DNA of 64,000 bases from Syntrophaceae bacterium (GTDB lineage Bacteria > Desulfobacterota > BSN033 > UBA1163): assembly GCA_013388635.1 (NCBI GenBank), contig JACAEX010000084.1:1-64000 (forward strand), in the 5' to 3' direction. Shown here in pieces: positions 17,983 through 27,102 of this stretch. Position numbers and translations under genes: made by a program. The notes below the pieces were generated by a model. The model ran no database searches. It saw only the letters and a program-made list of their open reading frames with translations, and was not told the origin of the DNA. Positions within the stretch are counted from its first letter, which is position 1. Each line of letters opens with the position of its first letter.

Positions 17983-19305
17983 CTAAGCTATCTTGAAAAA
18001 CGACTCCTCGAACTCGGGTCTTCCTTCATATCGTTTCATGAAAAATCCAGCGACCATATCCCTGTTCTCGAAGAAGGCTGGACTGGCCTCAATGCCTGCC
18101 TGCTGGAGGGCTTTCAAGGCCTCTCTTGGATCCGGAGGGCATCCCTTTACAGGGATCATCTCCTGGATATCCGGATTCTCCTTATTGGCTTGATACATGC
18201 ACCTCCCTACCAGTATCGTCTTCTTCTTTCCAGGTGTGGGCCTCATCATCTTGCCGGTCAGGATCTCGACCTCATCCCAGGGCTCTCCCTTCCAGGCACT
18301 GGCAATCGCCATCAGCATCACCGTTGTAAAACCGGAGCAATAGGTGCAGATCGTATGATCGTATCTGCGATAGGAGAGTCCTCTGACCCCAAGCTTCTCA
18401 AGCGGTTTTGGAAGGCTCCCATCCTCCGTATAGGGGAAGGCGTGTTCATGAAAAGAGGCCACGGACTCGATCCTCTCTCCCACCACCGAGACATCGGATA
18501 GGTCCACAGGCCGATTAAAATCCTGAGCCGCATGAACCAGATAGGGGACCTCTGAAGGATCATATCCCAGTACCTTTGCTCCCACCTTATCGGCAGAAAA
18601 GATATCCGAGGACGCGATCAGAATATTGCTCCTCCTGAGCCTCCCTTCAAACGAGGGTCCCCGCTCGGAAGTAAAAATCCCGTCCAAGAGGGTGAAACAG
18701 GGAGGGATCCGGTTTGCCAGTCTGGCGATCATGTAGTTCAGATCCTTTTCCGGATGAGGGTTGTGACATCGTTTCCGGGAGGGGATGTCGAGGAGGCCCT
18801 TTAAGTTCTTTATTCCGAGGCTGACCACGGCCTGGGCATGAGTCTTGAGAACAGGAAGGTTGACCAGGAAATCGCTCTCGAATAGTTCTGTGCTGAAATT
18901 GAGAACGACACCTGAGCCTAAGTCGATCCGCTTGAAAGGTCTCTCGAAGACATTCCCTATCTTTACGCCATAACGCCTTTTCAGGAGATTGTAGCCCAGG
19001 CTCTCAAAGGCATGCGCAGGGGTCTCCCTGTCCGCCGGATCATAGGTCGTCATCCCTTCCGCAATAACGATCTCATCGATCCCCCGCTCTTTGAGAAGGA
19101 CCACCATATCCTCGACCACCCTGGAGGTGGTGATCACCCCCCATTTGGGAAACGGGGTGGTGCGTGTCCAAAAGACCAGGTTCGGTTTGATCAAGACCTT
19201 GGCCCTGCTCGGCAGGTGGTCCAGACCATGGGAGAGATCCACTGCCTTTCGAACCGATTCCAAAGGCTTCTCGTAACGGACAATGGCGACGATCCGCTTC
19301 TCCAC
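17983..19305 (-). CDS. DUF362 domain protein
   Basis: A 440-residue DUF362 protein, a family frequent in anaerobes, with unknown reaction and sometimes fused to ferredoxin domains. The N-terminal half has VLIKPNLV and AQAVVSLGIKNLKGLL, family hallmarks (conserved Lys/Asn and Lys-Asn-Leu-Lys). The C-terminal half carries CTYC (CxxC), GRCMYQAN and VKGCPPDP, whose four cysteines could hold an iron-sulfur cluster (inference). The start is GTG at 19305 with AAAGGGG upstream. The gene is divergent from tetR and 106 bp before the acyl-CoA synthetase on the same strand. Confidence 0.85.
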   Translation of the reverse strand: MEKRIVAIVRYEKPLESVRKAVDLSHGLDHLPSRAKVLIKPNLVFWTRTTPFPKWGVITTSRVVEDMVVLLKERGIDEIVIAEGMTTYDPADRETPAHAFESLGYNLLKRRYGVKIGNVFERPFKRIDLGSGVVLNFSTELFESDFLVNLPVLKTHAQAVVSLGIKNLKGLLDIPSRKRCHNPHPEKDLNYMIARLANRIPPCFTLLDGIFTSERGPSFEGRLRRSNILIASSDIFSADKVGAKVLGYDPSEVPYLVHAAQDFNRPVDLSDVSVVGERIESVASFHEHAFPYTEDGSLPKPLEKLGVRGLSYRRYDHTICTYCSGFTTVMLMAIASAWKGEPWDEVEILTGKMMRPTPGKKKTILVGRCMYQANKENPDIQEMIPVKGCPPDPREALKALQQAGIEASPAFFENRDMVAGFFMKRYEGRPEFEESFFKIA

Positions 19306-19353
19306 ACCAAACCCCTTTCTTCAAACTGGGATCGATACGAATTCTCGTTAAAA

Positions 19354-19382
19354 TTAATAGCCCATGCGACAAAACGTGTCAA
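19354..19382 (-). promoter_or_regulatory. Promoter for DUF362 gene
   Basis: The minus strand reads TTGACA (plus 19377-19382), 17 bases, TATTAA (plus 19354-19359), about 45 bp before the GTG start. Confidence 0.6.
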
Positions 19383-19468
19383 ATAAAATTGTTCCCTTCC
19401 TTTTAATGCCCCACTCTTCCGCGGAAACCTCCCAGAATCGGGCGGGGATGTCGGAGAAAATTTCTTGC

Positions 19469-19498
19469 TTGACAAGTCCGCCGTTAATGGAGTAGATT
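19469..19498 (+). promoter_or_regulatory. Promoter of tetR-acyl-CoA operon
   Basis: TTGACA (19469-19474), 18 bases, TAGATT (19493-19498). The -10 box overlaps the palindrome described next, an arrangement expected for autorepression. Confidence 0.6.
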
Positions 19499-19515
19499 AA
19501 TGGCCGTTCATTAAT
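19496..19515. promoter_or_regulatory. Palindromic TetR operator candidate
   Basis: ATTAATG-N6-CATTAAT is a perfect 7+7 inverted repeat with six-base centre. It lies two bases before the tetR start codon and overlaps the -10 box. TetR-family dimers bind palindromes of this size. Binding is inferred, not shown. Confidence 0.65.
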
Positions 19516-19517
19516 TA

Positions 19518-20159
19518 ATGCTTATCAAGATGGTCAAAGGCAGAGTCAAGCCAGGGTTTCAAAAGGCAAAGATGCTTGAGAAGGCCCGAAAGCTCTTCTG
19601 GGAAAAGGGCTACCGGGCCACAAGCATGCGGGATATTGGATTATCCTATGGTTGTAAGCCAGCCAATATCTATAATTTCTTCTCCGACAAGGAAGAGATC
19701 CTCTTCGAGGTGCTTCGAGAAGAGATGGAACAGATCATTCATCCCATCCAACACCTCGAGGACGATGACCATACCAGTCCCATCGAACAGCTGAAGTTTC
19801 TCATCGAATGCCATCTCAAGGTGACGCTGAGCTATCGAAGGTCTGCCCGACTGCTTTTTGATGTCGCCCTTGACAACCTCTCGGCTGAGAAACGAAAAAG
19901 GATCATAGACCTTCGTGACACCTATGACCGGATTATCCGGAAGGTGATCCGTCGAGGCATTGAGGCCGGCTACTTCCCTGAGGTGGATGTGAAGCTGGCC
20001 GGCTTTATGATCGCCTCGATGATCACCCGAACCAGGATCTGGTTTCATCCGAAAAAAGGGGTCTCGGTCAATGAACTTGCCGATTTCATATTTCAATTTG
20101 CCCTTCATGGTCTCTGGGGAGAAGGGAGAAGAGGGAGGAAATTATGGAAGAGTTTATAA
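19518..20159 (+). CDS. TetR/AcrR-family transcriptional regulator
   Basis: A 213-residue repressor-type regulator. The helix-turn-helix lies at about residues 18-65 (LFWEKGYRATSMRDIG, then ANIYNFFSDKEEIL). The C-terminal helical ligand and dimer domain carries no recognised signature. Its 3' end overlaps the start of the acyl-CoA dehydrogenase by 16 bp, so the two are cotranscribed and probably translationally coupled. By analogy with FadR/PsrA-type TetR proteins it may sense an acyl-CoA (inference). No clear Shine-Dalgarno precedes ATG 19518; ATG 19530 is an alternative. Confidence 0.9.
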   Translation: MLIKMVKGRVKPGFQKAKMLEKARKLFWEKGYRATSMRDIGLSYGCKPANIYNFFSDKEEILFEVLREEMEQIIHPIQHLEDDDHTSPIEQLKFLIECHLKVTLSYRRSARLLFDVALDNLSAEKRKRIIDLRDTYDRIIRKVIRRGIEAGYFPEVDVKLAGFMIASMITRTRIWFHPKKGVSVNELADFIFQFALHGLWGEGRRGRKLWKSL

Positions 20160-21919
20160 GAGGGGGAAGTTTTCTGATCGAATCGATATCTCCGCGGGAG
20201 GTCTTCACCCCGGAGGACTTCAATGAAGAGCAGCGGTTGATCGCAAAGGCAGTGACCGAATTCATCGAGGGGGAGGTTCAGCCGGTCAGCGATGATATTG
20301 AAGAGAAGAAGGAGGGACTCCTCCGGAGCCTCCTCAGGAAGGCAGGGGAGCTCGGCTTCCTCTCCGCCGACATCCCGGAGGAGTACGGAGGCCAGGACCT
20401 CGACAAGGTCAGCTCCCTTCTGATCTGGGAGAAGATGTCCCAGGGAGGGGGCTCCTTCATGGCCTCCTTCGGGGCTCACACCGGTATCGGATCGCTTCCC
20501 ATTGTCTTCTTTGGCAATCCGGATCAGAAGAGACGTTATCTCCCGAAACTCGCCACGGGCGAGATGATCGGCGCCTACGCCCTGACCGAGCCCGAGGCAG
20601 GGTCCGATGCCCTCAATTCGAAGACGACAGCCATCCTCACCCCAGACGGAAAATATTATGTCCTCAACGGCCAGAAGCAGTTCATCACCAATGCCGGGAT
20701 CGCAGACCTCTTCACCACCTATGCCAAGGTGGACGGTGAGAAGTTCACCTCTTTTATTGTCGAGAGGAATTTCGAAGGCGTCTCTCTCGATGAGGAAGAG
20801 AATAAGATGGGGGTAAAGGGATCCTCCACGCGGGGGGTCATCTTCAGCGACGTCAAGGTTCCGGTGGGAAATGTCTTAGGAGAGATCGGAAAGGGCCATG
20901 TCGTGGCTCTGAACGTCCTCAATATGGGCCGTTTCAGTCTGGGCGCAGGCTGCCTGGGAGGAGCTAAAAGGGCCCTCCAGGAGGCGGTCACCTATGCAAA
21001 GAAGAGGGTCCAGTTTGGAAAACCGATCTGTGAGTTCGGGCTGATCAAACATAAGATTGCAGAGATGGCGATCCGAGCCTTTGTCATGGAGAGCATGGTC
21101 TACCGGACAGGGGGTTTGACCGAGCGGATCCTCAGACGCATTGACCGCCATGCCCAAGATGTCGGGATCCAGATGGCCAACGGAATTGAGGAGTATAATA
21201 TTGAGGATTCGATCAATAAAATCTACTGCTCGGAGATGGTGGGTTATGTCGCGGATGAGGCTGTCCAGATCCACGGAGGCTACGGCTATATCCATGAATA
21301 TCCGGTGGAGCGGGGCTACCGGGACGAGCGGATCAACCGGATCTGGGAGGGAACGAATGAGATCAACCGGCTCCTGATCATGGACATGTTGACAAAGCGC
21401 GCGATGAAGAACCGACTCCCCCTCTTCTCAGCCAGCCAGAAGGTGGCGAACGAGCTCCTCACCCTTCGGCCTAAAGTGGAGATGGATGACGGAAAGCTCA
21501 CCCTCCAGCAGGAGATGGTCGAGATGTCAAAAAAGATCGCCCTTCTGGTCTCGGGAGCAGCAGTTCAAAAATATATGATGAAGCTGGCCGATGAGCAGGA
21601 GATCCTCGGTCTCATCAGCAATATGGTGATCGAGGTCTTTGCAATGGAGAGCGCTCTGCTCAGAGCCCTGAAGACGATGGAAGGAGGAGATGAGAGAGCC
21701 GAGCTCCAAAAGGCGATGGTAAAATCTTATGTCAACGACGCCTTTGACCGGATGGAAGGATTTGCCAAGCAGGCCCTGGCCGCGATCGCCGAGGGCGATA
21801 CGCTCCGGACGCAGCTCTCTGCCCTGAAGAAGCTTGCCCGTTTCACGCCGGTGAACACGGTCGCCCTGAGACGTGAGATCGCAGATGCTGTGATCAGGGC
21901 TGGAAGGTATCCCTTTTAG
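20144..21919 (+). CDS. Acyl-CoA dehydrogenase, large (VLCAD-like) type
   Basis: A 591-residue FAD enzyme making trans-2-enoyl-CoA. The N-terminal helical domain (to about 160), beta domain with YALTEPEAGSDA and KQFITNAGIADLF, and FAD-binding C-terminal domain with HGGYGYIHEYPVERGYRD lead to IWEGTNEINR. The glutamate at about 402 matches the catalytic base of the family. A further 180-residue helical extension puts it in the large-subunit class related to VLCAD. GGGAGG is well placed upstream. The paralogue at 35129-36907 is very similar over its whole length. It is the second gene of the TetR-headed operon. Confidence 0.93.
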   Translation: MEEFIRGGSFLIESISPREVFTPEDFNEEQRLIAKAVTEFIEGEVQPVSDDIEEKKEGLLRSLLRKAGELGFLSADIPEEYGGQDLDKVSSLLIWEKMSQGGGSFMASFGAHTGIGSLPIVFFGNPDQKRRYLPKLATGEMIGAYALTEPEAGSDALNSKTTAILTPDGKYYVLNGQKQFITNAGIADLFTTYAKVDGEKFTSFIVERNFEGVSLDEEENKMGVKGSSTRGVIFSDVKVPVGNVLGEIGKGHVVALNVLNMGRFSLGAGCLGGAKRALQEAVTYAKKRVQFGKPICEFGLIKHKIAEMAIRAFVMESMVYRTGGLTERILRRIDRHAQDVGIQMANGIEEYNIEDSINKIYCSEMVGYVADEAVQIHGGYGYIHEYPVERGYRDERINRIWEGTNEINRLLIMDMLTKRAMKNRLPLFSASQKVANELLTLRPKVEMDDGKLTLQQEMVEMSKKIALLVSGAAVQKYMMKLADEQEILGLISNMVIEVFAMESALLRALKTMEGGDERAELQKAMVKSYVNDAFDRMEGFAKQALAAIAEGDTLRTQLSALKKLARFTPVNTVALRREIADAVIRAGRYPF

Positions 21920-21967
21920 GAGGAATGGAATCCTGATGTCAGATGGAAAGACAGGAGAGGAAGACGA

Positions 21968-23458
21968 ATGAGGACTAAGGAGCAGTATTTGGAAGGCTTG
22001 AGGAGGATGCGTCGAAACCTCTATCTCAACGGTCAGAAGATCGCCCGGGACGATGAGATCCAGATGCCGACGATCCATACCATGGGCCTGACCTTCGATT
22101 ATGCCGCCGACCCAAAATATGAAGACCTCTGCACGGCCAAATCTCATCTGACCGGTCAGAAGATCAACCGGTTCTGTCATATCCACCAGAGCAAAGAGGA
22201 TCTTCACAAGAAGCAGGATATGACAAGGGCCCTCTGTCAGATGGCCGGAGGTTGTATCCAGCGGTGCATGGGGATTGACGCAGCCAATGCGATCTATAAC
22301 GTCTCCTATGAGGCCGACAGGCAGAACAATGGAGCCACTCAATACCATCAGAATTTCATCAAATGGCTGGAGAGGTTCCAGAGGGAGGATCTGGTGGGTT
22401 GCTGTGCCCAGACCGACGTCAAAGGCGACAGGATGAAGCGGCCCAGCGAACAGAAGGACCCGGATCTCTATGTCCGTGTGGTGGAGAGAAAGAGCGATGG
22501 GATCGTGGTCCGGGGTTCCAAGGTCCATATCTCAGAAGCCTCCGTAGCAGACGAGATCCTGGTCGTACCGACGCGCGCCCTTCTGCCGGAGGAGAAGGAC
22601 TGGGCTGTTGCATTCGCTGTTCCAGCAGACTGGGAAGGCGTGAAACAGATTGTCAGTGTGCATAATCTAAGAGAGCGAAAATTTTTTAGGAGGGGTTTTG
22701 CTCCTGGGTATACCGATTCTTATGTCATCTTTGACGATTGCTTCGTCCCCTGGGAGAGGGTTTTCCTTTGTGGCGAAACGATTCTTGGCGGGGCGTGTGC
22801 CCTTCTCTTTGCCCTCTTCCACCGCCATAGTTACTCCGGTTGTAAGCCTGCCCTGGGGGATTTGATGCTCGGAACAGTCGCCTTAGCAGCAGAATATAAT
22901 GGCATCGCAAAAGCCTCCCATGTCCGAGATAAACTTGCCGAGATCATCCTTGTCACCGAACTGGGCTATGCCGCAGGGTTTACAGCTTCTGAACTTGGAA
23001 AACCCGAACTCTATGTTCCAGGGATGGGATTTATCCCCTTTGGTCCGGGAAGTTATATTCCCCATTCGATCTATGCCAATGTGGGACGTTGTTTAACCGG
23101 CGAAGCGGTCTATCGTGAAGCCGAGATCTTATGCGACATTGCAGGTGGGATTCCGGCAACCTTTCCTTATGAGGGAGATTTCGTCAACCCGGAGACCAAA
23201 GACCTTCTTTACAAATATATCACCCGAAATCCGGATATTCATCCTGAAGATGCTGCCCAGTTATGGCGTTACATTGGCGATATTCTCTGCTCTTCCAGCG
23301 GAGGAATTCATCTGATGGGTTCGTATCACGGAGGAGGCTCTCCGATCATGGAGTCAATTGCGATCACAACACAGTATGACATCGAGTCGAGAAAGAAGAT
23401 GGTGAAGCGTCTGGCTGGCATTCAGGATCGGAAACCGAATCGAACAATGCCGAAATGA
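21968..23458 (+). CDS. abfD: 4-hydroxybutyryl-CoA dehydratase family enzyme
   Basis: A 496-residue flavin and [4Fe-4S] enzyme of the AbfD group within the HpaB superfamily. Family members convert 4-hydroxybutyryl-CoA to crotonyl-CoA via a ketyl radical and also isomerise vinylacetyl-CoA. Cluster ligands are all present: Cys96 and Cys100 (GCIQRC), His285 and Cys292 (FHRHSYSGCK), spaced as in the clostridial enzyme. Gln98, Tyr289 and Lys293 are also kept. This separates it from HpaB monooxygenases, which lack the cysteines. Length matches AbfD (about 490). It is flanked by acyl-CoA dehydrogenase and thiolase. The true substrate could be another gamma-hydroxy or beta,gamma-unsaturated acyl-CoA. 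Confidence 0.85.
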   Translation: MRTKEQYLEGLRRMRRNLYLNGQKIARDDEIQMPTIHTMGLTFDYAADPKYEDLCTAKSHLTGQKINRFCHIHQSKEDLHKKQDMTRALCQMAGGCIQRCMGIDAANAIYNVSYEADRQNNGATQYHQNFIKWLERFQREDLVGCCAQTDVKGDRMKRPSEQKDPDLYVRVVERKSDGIVVRGSKVHISEASVADEILVVPTRALLPEEKDWAVAFAVPADWEGVKQIVSVHNLRERKFFRRGFAPGYTDSYVIFDDCFVPWERVFLCGETILGGACALLFALFHRHSYSGCKPALGDLMLGTVALAAEYNGIAKASHVRDKLAEIILVTELGYAAGFTASELGKPELYVPGMGFIPFGPGSYIPHSIYANVGRCLTGEAVYREAEILCDIAGGIPATFPYEGDFVNPETKDLLYKYITRNPDIHPEDAAQLWRYIGDILCSSSGGIHLMGSYHGGGSPIMESIAITTQYDIESRKKMVKRLAGIQDRKPNRTMPK

Positions 23459-23486
23459 AAGCACGATAGCAGAGGAGGAGAGAAGG

Positions 23487-24689
23487 ATGAGAGAAGTGGT
23501 GATCGCAGGGTATTTGAGAACTGCCCAATCCAGATCCAGGCCCAATGATCCTGACCGGGACTGGTTTTGCAAGCTGAGATCCGATGAACTTCTGGCCAGG
23601 CTCCTTCCCGAACTGATCAGGAGGACAGGGATCAAGGCTGAGGAGATCAACGATTTCATTGTGGGATCGGCCTACGGCGTAAGCGAGCAATGGACCTACG
23701 GAGGCCGTCTCCCCATCTTTTTAGCCAACCTGCCAGAGAAGATACCGGCAAAATTTGTCGATCAGCAGTGCGGGTCTGCCATGGCTGCCATTCATATCGG
23801 ATTCATGGAGATTACCATGGGCTATGCGGACATCGTCATGGTCGGAGGGATGGAACATATGACCCGGGTTCCCATGGGAGGAGCGCTTCGGGAAAGGGGC
23901 GTGGTCTCTCCGAATCCGCGTCTCTTCACAGATCCCGCTTACAAACACTGGGACATGGTGACCAGTACGAATATGGGGCTGACCGCAGAGAAACTCTTCA
24001 GCCAGACCGGATTTACCAAGGAGGATATGGATCGCTGGGGAGCGCGAGCCCATCAATTGGCCTCCAAGGCTCAAAAGGAGGGGTTCTTCAAAGATGAGAT
24101 CCTTCCGATCGAAGCCGAGCAGGCGGATGGAAAGACCTTAATCGTGGACAGGGATCAGGCCGTCCGGGATGATGTGACAGTGGAGGGAATGAAGGATCTC
24201 AAGCCGGCCTTCAAACCCGATGGGGTGATCACGGCTGGAAATTCCTCCCCTCTGAATGCGGCCGCGACCTCGATGGTCCTGATGTCCAAAGAGACGGCTA
24301 AGAAGAAAGGGATCCAACCCATGGCGACCATCCGCTCCATTGGATTCGCAGGAGTGGATCCTACCATCATGGGCGTGGGACCTGTCCCTGCCAGCCGGAT
24401 GGCCTTAGAGAAGGCGGGTCTGCAGGTCAAGGACATCGATTACTGGGAGATCAACGAGGCCTTCTGTATCGTTGCGCTCAACTGCATCAAGGAGCTGGGC
24501 ATCAATCCTGACCGGGTTAATGTGATGGGAGGTGGGACCGCGATCGGCCATCCCCTTGGAGCCACCGGCATCCGTCTGGTCGGAACCCTGGCTCGAATCT
24601 TGAAAGTCAAGGGTGGACGTTATGGTCTGGCCAATGCCTGTGTGGGAGGAGGACAGGGCGTGGCCACGATCATCGAGAGGGAACCGTAG
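23487..24689 (+). CDS. Thiolase (acetyl-CoA acyltransferase)
   Basis: A 400-residue thiolase cleaving 3-oxoacyl-CoA with CoA. The nucleophile Cys95 is in [10 protein letters not shown]. His355 lies in [14 protein letters not shown] and Cys385 in NACVGGGQG, so the catalytic set is complete. AGGAGG-type sequence precedes the ATG. Sequence around the active site (QQCGS, no CSSG) places it in a different thiolase subgroup from those at 37.1 and 41.9 kb. It would release acetyl-CoA at the end of the AbfD-containing route. Confidence 0.93.
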   Translation: MREVVIAGYLRTAQSRSRPNDPDRDWFCKLRSDELLARLLPELIRRTGIKAEEINDFIVGSAYGVSEQWTYGGRLPIFLANLPEKIPAKFVDQQCGSAMAAIHIGFMEITMGYADIVMVGGMEHMTRVPMGGALRERGVVSPNPRLFTDPAYKHWDMVTSTNMGLTAEKLFSQTGFTKEDMDRWGARAHQLASKAQKEGFFKDEILPIEAEQADGKTLIVDRDQAVRDDVTVEGMKDLKPAFKPDGVITAGNSSPLNAAATSMVLMSKETAKKKGIQPMATIRSIGFAGVDPTIMGVGPVPASRMALEKAGLQVKDIDYWEINEAFCIVALNCIKELGINPDRVNVMGGGTAIGHPLGATGIRLVGTLARILKVKGGRYGLANACVGGGQGVATIIEREP

Positions 24690-24710
24690 GTTTCAGAACC
24701 GATTTTTCAA

Positions 24711-24739
24711 TTGACCTTTTTCGGCGACAAATTTATAAG
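24711..24739 (+). promoter_or_regulatory. Internal promoter before hydratase/dehydrogenase fusion
   Basis: TTGACC (24711-24716), 17 bases, TATAAG (24734-24739), each five of six to consensus. It lies in the 143-bp gap after the thiolase and could drive the downstream importer B genes independently of TetR. Confidence 0.65.
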
Positions 24740-24832
24740 TTCTTTAAAGGCGCCCTGTCGAAAGATTCCTGGGTGGGGATCTGGGAACGATTCAAAACTC
24801 AAACCAAATCTGATCGTTCGGAGCGAAAATCT

Positions 24833-26962
24833 ATGAAATCAGACTATCGGACCGTAAAGGTCGAGCTTGAGCAAGGAGTGGCCATTTTGACCTTAAACAA
24901 TCCGCCTGTAAACCAGCTCTCCAGGGCCTTTGTGGAGGAGATTCGAGATGCCCTGATGGCCGCTTTTGGAGACGATGCGGTCAAGGCGGTGATCCTCACG
25001 GCAACCGGCAAGAATTTTACTGGAGGCGCAGACATCACCGAGATCCAGAAGATTACTGAAAGAGATTTACTTTTCCAGCGTGTCATGGAAAACAACCGCT
25101 TCCTCAACTCCCTTGAAGAGGGACCAAAACCCGTGATTGTGGCGATGAATGGGACCTGCCTGGGAGGTGGAATGGAGATCGCCATGGCCTCCCACTACCG
25201 CATCGCAGCAACAGGGATACAGGTGGGCCAGCCAGAGGTTCAGGTCGGCCTGATCCCCGGAGCAGGAGGCACACAGAGGCTTCCCCGGCTGGTGGGACTT
25301 CCCGATGCCCTCCAGATGATTGCCACAGGCCAGCCGATATCAGCAGAGGAGGGAAAGGAGAAGGGATGTATCGATGAGGTGGTGCCTTTGGAGAGGCTCT
25401 TGGAGAAGGCCAGACAGGTGGCTCAGCGCTTCATCTCCGGTGAACTGAATCACCGGGATCGGATGACGCGGCTCAGAAAAGATCGCCTCCCGAACATCTT
25501 TATGAAAAAGATGATCATCTCCTATGCCAAGGATGAGGCAGCAAAGAGGGGCAGAGGCTACATTGCGCCTTTCAAGGCGATCGAGGCCATGGAGCGAGGT
25601 CTCTCCGAAGATTTTGAGGCCGACCTCAGGATCGAGGCTGAGCTCTTCTGCGACTGCGCCCTTTCGGATGTGGCCAAAAACCTGATCGGGATCTTCCTCA
25701 ACACCAGGGCCGCAGGCAAGCTCCCCAGGATCAAAGGAGTGGAGCCTCAGAAAATTCGTACGGTGGCCATGCTCGGAGGAGGGGTGATGGGATCGGGCAT
25801 CAGCAACCTGCTCCTCAATAATGGATTCGATATGATCCTCTGGGATATTAATGATGAGGCCATCCAGAAAGGCCTGACGGCTATTCGGAGGACGTTCGAC
25901 TACCCGATCAAGAAGGGAAAAATGACCCAGGAACAACTGGATCGAATGATCAGGGAACATCTGACCACCACCATCTCCCTGAGTGACCTGAAGCAGGTGG
26001 ATCTCGTCATCGAGGCCGTGCTGGAAGACATGGGGATCAAACAGGGGATCTGGAAGCAGCTTCAGGAGATCTGCCGTCCGGAGGTCATCTTTGCGACGAA
26101 TACCTCCGCCCTCCCGATCACAGAAATGGCCTCTGTCCTGAAAGAACCAGGAAGGATGATCGGCCTCCACTTCTTCAATCCTGCGGAGCGGATGCAGCTT
26201 CTGGAGATCATCTGCGGAAAGAGAACATCGGATGTGACCCTGGCGACGAGCGTGGCCTTTGCGAGGGCGATTCGCAAGGTGCCCATTGTGGTGAACGATG
26301 GACCTGGTTTCTATGTGTCAAGGCAGCTCGGGGCCCTGATGGGTGAGTCCACTTACATGGTTGGAGAGGGAACAGAGCCTGCCCTTATTGAAGAGGCAGT
26401 CCTCGATTTTGGAATGCCGATGGGGCCAGCAACCTTGAGTGACCTCACAGGCATCGACATCGGTTACCATGTGGGAAAGAATTTTGAGAGGTCCTTCGGA
26501 GAGCGCTGGAAGGTGTCGCCCATCTACGAGCTGGTTTACCGGACAGGATGCTATGGTCGTAAGACCGGAGCAGGCTGGTACGATTACAGCACTGAGAAAC
26601 CGGTCCCAAATCCCAAGGTTCAGGAGGTGATCAAAAAATATTTAAAGGAGAACCATGTCCAACCCAAAAAGCTTTCCAAAAAGGAGATCATTGACCGCAT
26701 GCTCGCCCGCGCGATCAATGAGGCTGGCTACATGATTGAGGAAGGGATCTGTGACAGGCCTCAGGACATGGACCTGGCCGTGATCTACGGATTGGGATTT
26801 CCTCCTTATCGAGGGGGCATTCTCCGTTATGCAGATGCCTGGGGGGTCAGGAACGTTTATGAGCATCTCCTGAAGCTGGAGAAGGAGCATGGGGTGCGGT
26901 TCAAGCCTGCCTCTTTGATCAAAGAGATGGCTGAATCCGGAAGGACGTTTTATGCAGGTTAA
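24833..26962 (+). CDS. Enoyl-CoA hydratase / 3-hydroxyacyl-CoA dehydrogenase fusion (FadB/FadJ-like)
   Basis: A 709-residue two-step beta-oxidation enzyme. The N-terminal crotonase domain (about 1-190) has the oxyanion-hole region and both catalytic glutamates (CLGGGMEIAM and QPEVQVGLIPGAGGTQRL). The NAD-binding domain begins AMLGGGVMGSGIS near 308, and the catalytic His-Glu pair is in GLHFFNPAERMQLLEI. The C-terminal dehydrogenase repeats carry GYMIEEGI and GLGFPPYRGG. ATG 24833 was taken over the upstream GTG 24773 because the latter adds an uncharacteristic leader. It would turn crotonyl-CoA into acetoacetyl-CoA, linking the dehydratase to the thiolase. Confidence 0.93.
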   Translation: MKSDYRTVKVELEQGVAILTLNNPPVNQLSRAFVEEIRDALMAAFGDDAVKAVILTATGKNFTGGADITEIQKITERDLLFQRVMENNRFLNSLEEGPKPVIVAMNGTCLGGGMEIAMASHYRIAATGIQVGQPEVQVGLIPGAGGTQRLPRLVGLPDALQMIATGQPISAEEGKEKGCIDEVVPLERLLEKARQVAQRFISGELNHRDRMTRLRKDRLPNIFMKKMIISYAKDEAAKRGRGYIAPFKAIEAMERGLSEDFEADLRIEAELFCDCALSDVAKNLIGIFLNTRAAGKLPRIKGVEPQKIRTVAMLGGGVMGSGISNLLLNNGFDMILWDINDEAIQKGLTAIRRTFDYPIKKGKMTQEQLDRMIREHLTTTISLSDLKQVDLVIEAVLEDMGIKQGIWKQLQEICRPEVIFATNTSALPITEMASVLKEPGRMIGLHFFNPAERMQLLEIICGKRTSDVTLATSVAFARAIRKVPIVVNDGPGFYVSRQLGALMGESTYMVGEGTEPALIEEAVLDFGMPMGPATLSDLTGIDIGYHVGKNFERSFGERWKVSPIYELVYRTGCYGRKTGAGWYDYSTEKPVPNPKVQEVIKKYLKENHVQPKKLSKKEIIDRMLARAINEAGYMIEEGICDRPQDMDLAVIYGLGFPPYRGGILRYADAWGVRNVYEHLLKLEKEHGVRFKPASLIKEMAESGRTFYAG

Positions 26963-26969
26963 AACAGGT

Positions 26970-27060
26970 TTCATCCAATGGTTACGGTAACGATGCCCGT
27001 ATCGCTGATAAGAGGCTACGTTGATCGTCTCTTAATTTTTTGAGCCGTAACCTTAACCCA
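26970..27060. repeat. Palindromic repeat family C (copy 1)
   Basis: GGTTACGGTAACGATGCCCG opens the element and GAGCCGTAACCTTAACCC closes it. The same ends occur at 40.8, 54.5 and 60.7 kb. It lies between the fusion enzyme and the importer B binding protein. Confidence 0.7.
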
Positions 27061-27102
27061 TTGACCAGATTTTGAAAGATCTCAAGAAAGGAGGGACTGA
27101 AG

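Noticed and set aside
21968-23458. 4-hydroxyphenylacetate 3-monooxygenase (HpaB)
   Set aside because: The four iron-sulfur ligands of the AbfD branch are present, and the context is acyl-CoA metabolism.
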